Shown: positions 39,208 through 40,028 of the stretch, piece by piece
How positions within the stretch are numbered: position 1 is the stretch's first letter
Layout: each line of letters opens with the position of its first letter
DNA from: Deltaproteobacteria bacterium RIFCSPHIGHO2_02_FULL_40_28
Lineage (GTDB): Bacteria; UBA10199; 2-12-FULL-40-28
NCBI GenBank assembly: GCA_001798135.1
Contig: MGRJ01000010.1
Span: forward strand, 1-40,028
DNA: 40,028 nt
Direction of reading: 5' to 3'
Notes under the pieces: model-generated
Databases searched by the model: none
Seen by the model: the letters and a program-made list of their open reading frames with translations, nothing else
What the model was told of the DNA's origin: nothing
Position numbers and translations under genes: made by a program

Positions 39208-39927
39208 ATGGAAGACATTAAAGATCCAATGGAGTTTATTTGGGACAAGGTTCCCAAAAATAAACAGGGAGCTATTCACTATTTACCAGGTGATATCCCC
39301 TATCTTTATCGCAATGGTTTTGTTGATTCTACCCGTTACACTTACGACCAGTGGAAAAAAGCCTTTGAAGATTGCAAACAAGACGATGATTCCTACATCG
39401 TTAATAAAAATAAATTTTTATCTCTCAGAACATATCGCTATAATGGTCCTGTCTTTGAACCCTTCGATTCTAACCGAGTACGTGAAGGCGAATGGACGGA
39501 TGAACAACTTAAAAAACTCTTCACCTTAAGTATTAAAGTTTCTTCTACCATCACCGAAGAAATTTTTTGGAACTCGGTTTCTGCCCTTAAAAAACAAGGT
39601 CTTGTTAAAAACGGTAATCTCTTGGTGAACAAGACGGTTAAAACCCAACTGGGGTATTTGATCGAACGCTTCCCCTCCCCCAGACGCCGCTTGGAAAAAG
39701 AAGTATCCAGACTACGAGAAGAAAGAGAAACACAGGTGAGAAACACGGCTAAAAATAGAAATGCCAGCGGTTATGTTATTGGAAAATTATCGAGTGAAGA
39801 TAAAATGGAAAAGTTTCAAAAAATGCAATCAAGCGGACCTCAAAAAACTACCATTCCTCAACCTGCAACAAGTGAAACCATCGATTTAAAAAAACTCAAA
39901 AAACCATCCGGAAGAATTTCTGGGTAA
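39208..39927 (+). CDS. Hypothetical basic-tailed protein (239 aa)
   Basis: No family recognised. The N-terminal half is mixed alpha/beta with many aromatics (MEFIWDKVPKNKQGAIHYLPGDIPYLYRNGF). The middle (~95-150) could be a small winged-helix-like domain (EWTDEQLKKLFTLSIKV, TITEEIFWNSVSALKKQGLV). The last ~75 residues are basic, coiled-coil-like and then disordered (RRRLEKEVSRLREERETQVR). There is no signal peptide or transmembrane segment. AAAGGGGGAAGGGC upstream is its ribosome binding site. Third gene of the operon; no further gene is visible in the last 100 bp of the window. Confidence 0.65.
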   Translation: MEDIKDPMEFIWDKVPKNKQGAIHYLPGDIPYLYRNGFVDSTRYTYDQWKKAFEDCKQDDDSYIVNKNKFLSLRTYRYNGPVFEPFDSNRVREGEWTDEQLKKLFTLSIKVSSTITEEIFWNSVSALKKQGLVKNGNLLVNKTVKTQLGYLIERFPSPRRRLEKEVSRLREERETQVRNTAKNRNASGYVIGKLSSEDKMEKFQKMQSSGPQKTTIPQPATSETIDLKKLKKPSGRISG

Positions 39928-40028
39928 GTATCTTTTGTCCTTAATGTCATCACGAACATCTCAACCAGAAAGTCATACATGGACCCGCCCGTTTGCAAGA
40001 GGAAAGTTTTTGAATAGGAATGGTTTGG

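Noticed and set aside
32799-39927. A type III secretion system gene cluster
   Set aside because: Hydrophobic hairpins and helical small proteins resemble substrates, but no apparatus gene (ATPase, export gate, secretin) is in the window, so only the weaker cargo hypothesis is kept.

Overview
The window comes from an AT-rich Gram-negative bacterium. The outer-membrane evidence is a TamB-like protein, an Omp85/POTRA barrel protein, an OmpA-like peptidoglycan-binding domain and the murein-recycling ligase Mpl. Gene content and style (abundant palindromic repeats, several toxin-antitoxin pairs, a GbsR-type regulator, FeeM-like and bifunctional-nuclease-like proteins) suggest an uncultivated deltaproteobacterial or bdellovibrionotal lineage. 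That placement is inference; no rRNA is present to test it.

Layout. (1) 0.3-10.85 kb: four large accessory proteins on the + strand (942, 635, 319 and 724 aa), none with a Sec signal peptide. Two share a nearly identical 3' end. Between them lies an island of small toxin-antitoxin-like pairs (DUF4160/DUF2442, Phd/MazF, BrnT/BrnA) bounded by direct repeats, and vapBC follows. (2) 11.5-22.5 kb: a GNAT protein, a FeeM-like/cNMP-like protein, mpl, then tamB and an adjoining Omp85 protein with about seven POTRA domains, a hot-dog thioesterase and a small membrane-anchored protein. (3) 22.6-32.7 kb, all on the - strand: uvrB-uvrC (UvrC lacks its C-terminal helix-hairpin-helix domain); a CDP-alcohol phosphatidyltransferase coupled to a radical SAM protein resembling tetraether lipid synthase (Tes); a GbsR/MarR-like regulator overlapping a gamma-carbonic-anhydrase-like gene; a bifunctional-nuclease-like gene overlapping miaB; and a small Cys/His protein. 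(4) 32.8-40 kb: more accessory proteins without signal peptides (one with decapeptide repeats, one with a bilobed hydrophobic hairpin, and a three-gene operon), interrupted by rpmB, a lipoprotein phosphodiesterase, a CAU-anticodon tRNA and an FG-GAP-like secreted protein.

The accessory genes at the two ends appear linked. Four of their transcription units are preceded by a shared motif, an AACTTT-like box 10-13 bp upstream of NCCGATAA, which resembles sigma-28 (FliA) promoters. The products lack Sec signals, carry Ala/Ser/Thr-rich or coiled-coil regions and hydrophobic hairpins, and may form a co-regulated surface or secreted set exported by a non-Sec route. This is the best candidate here for an undescribed system. 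A second candidate is the Tes-like enzyme/phosphatidyltransferase/GbsR neighbourhood, which looks like a regulated membrane-lipid module.

Intergenic DNA is crowded with palindromic repeats of several families: GTAGGGGC...GCCCCTAC elements, GTCAT(C/T)CC elements, a 129-bp MITE with a 7-bp target duplication, and three copies of an element with a conserved core and locus-specific complementary arms. Some affect genes: one is translated in frame inside Mpl, one supplies the stop codon of the phosphatidyltransferase, and one lies where UvrC's missing domain should be.
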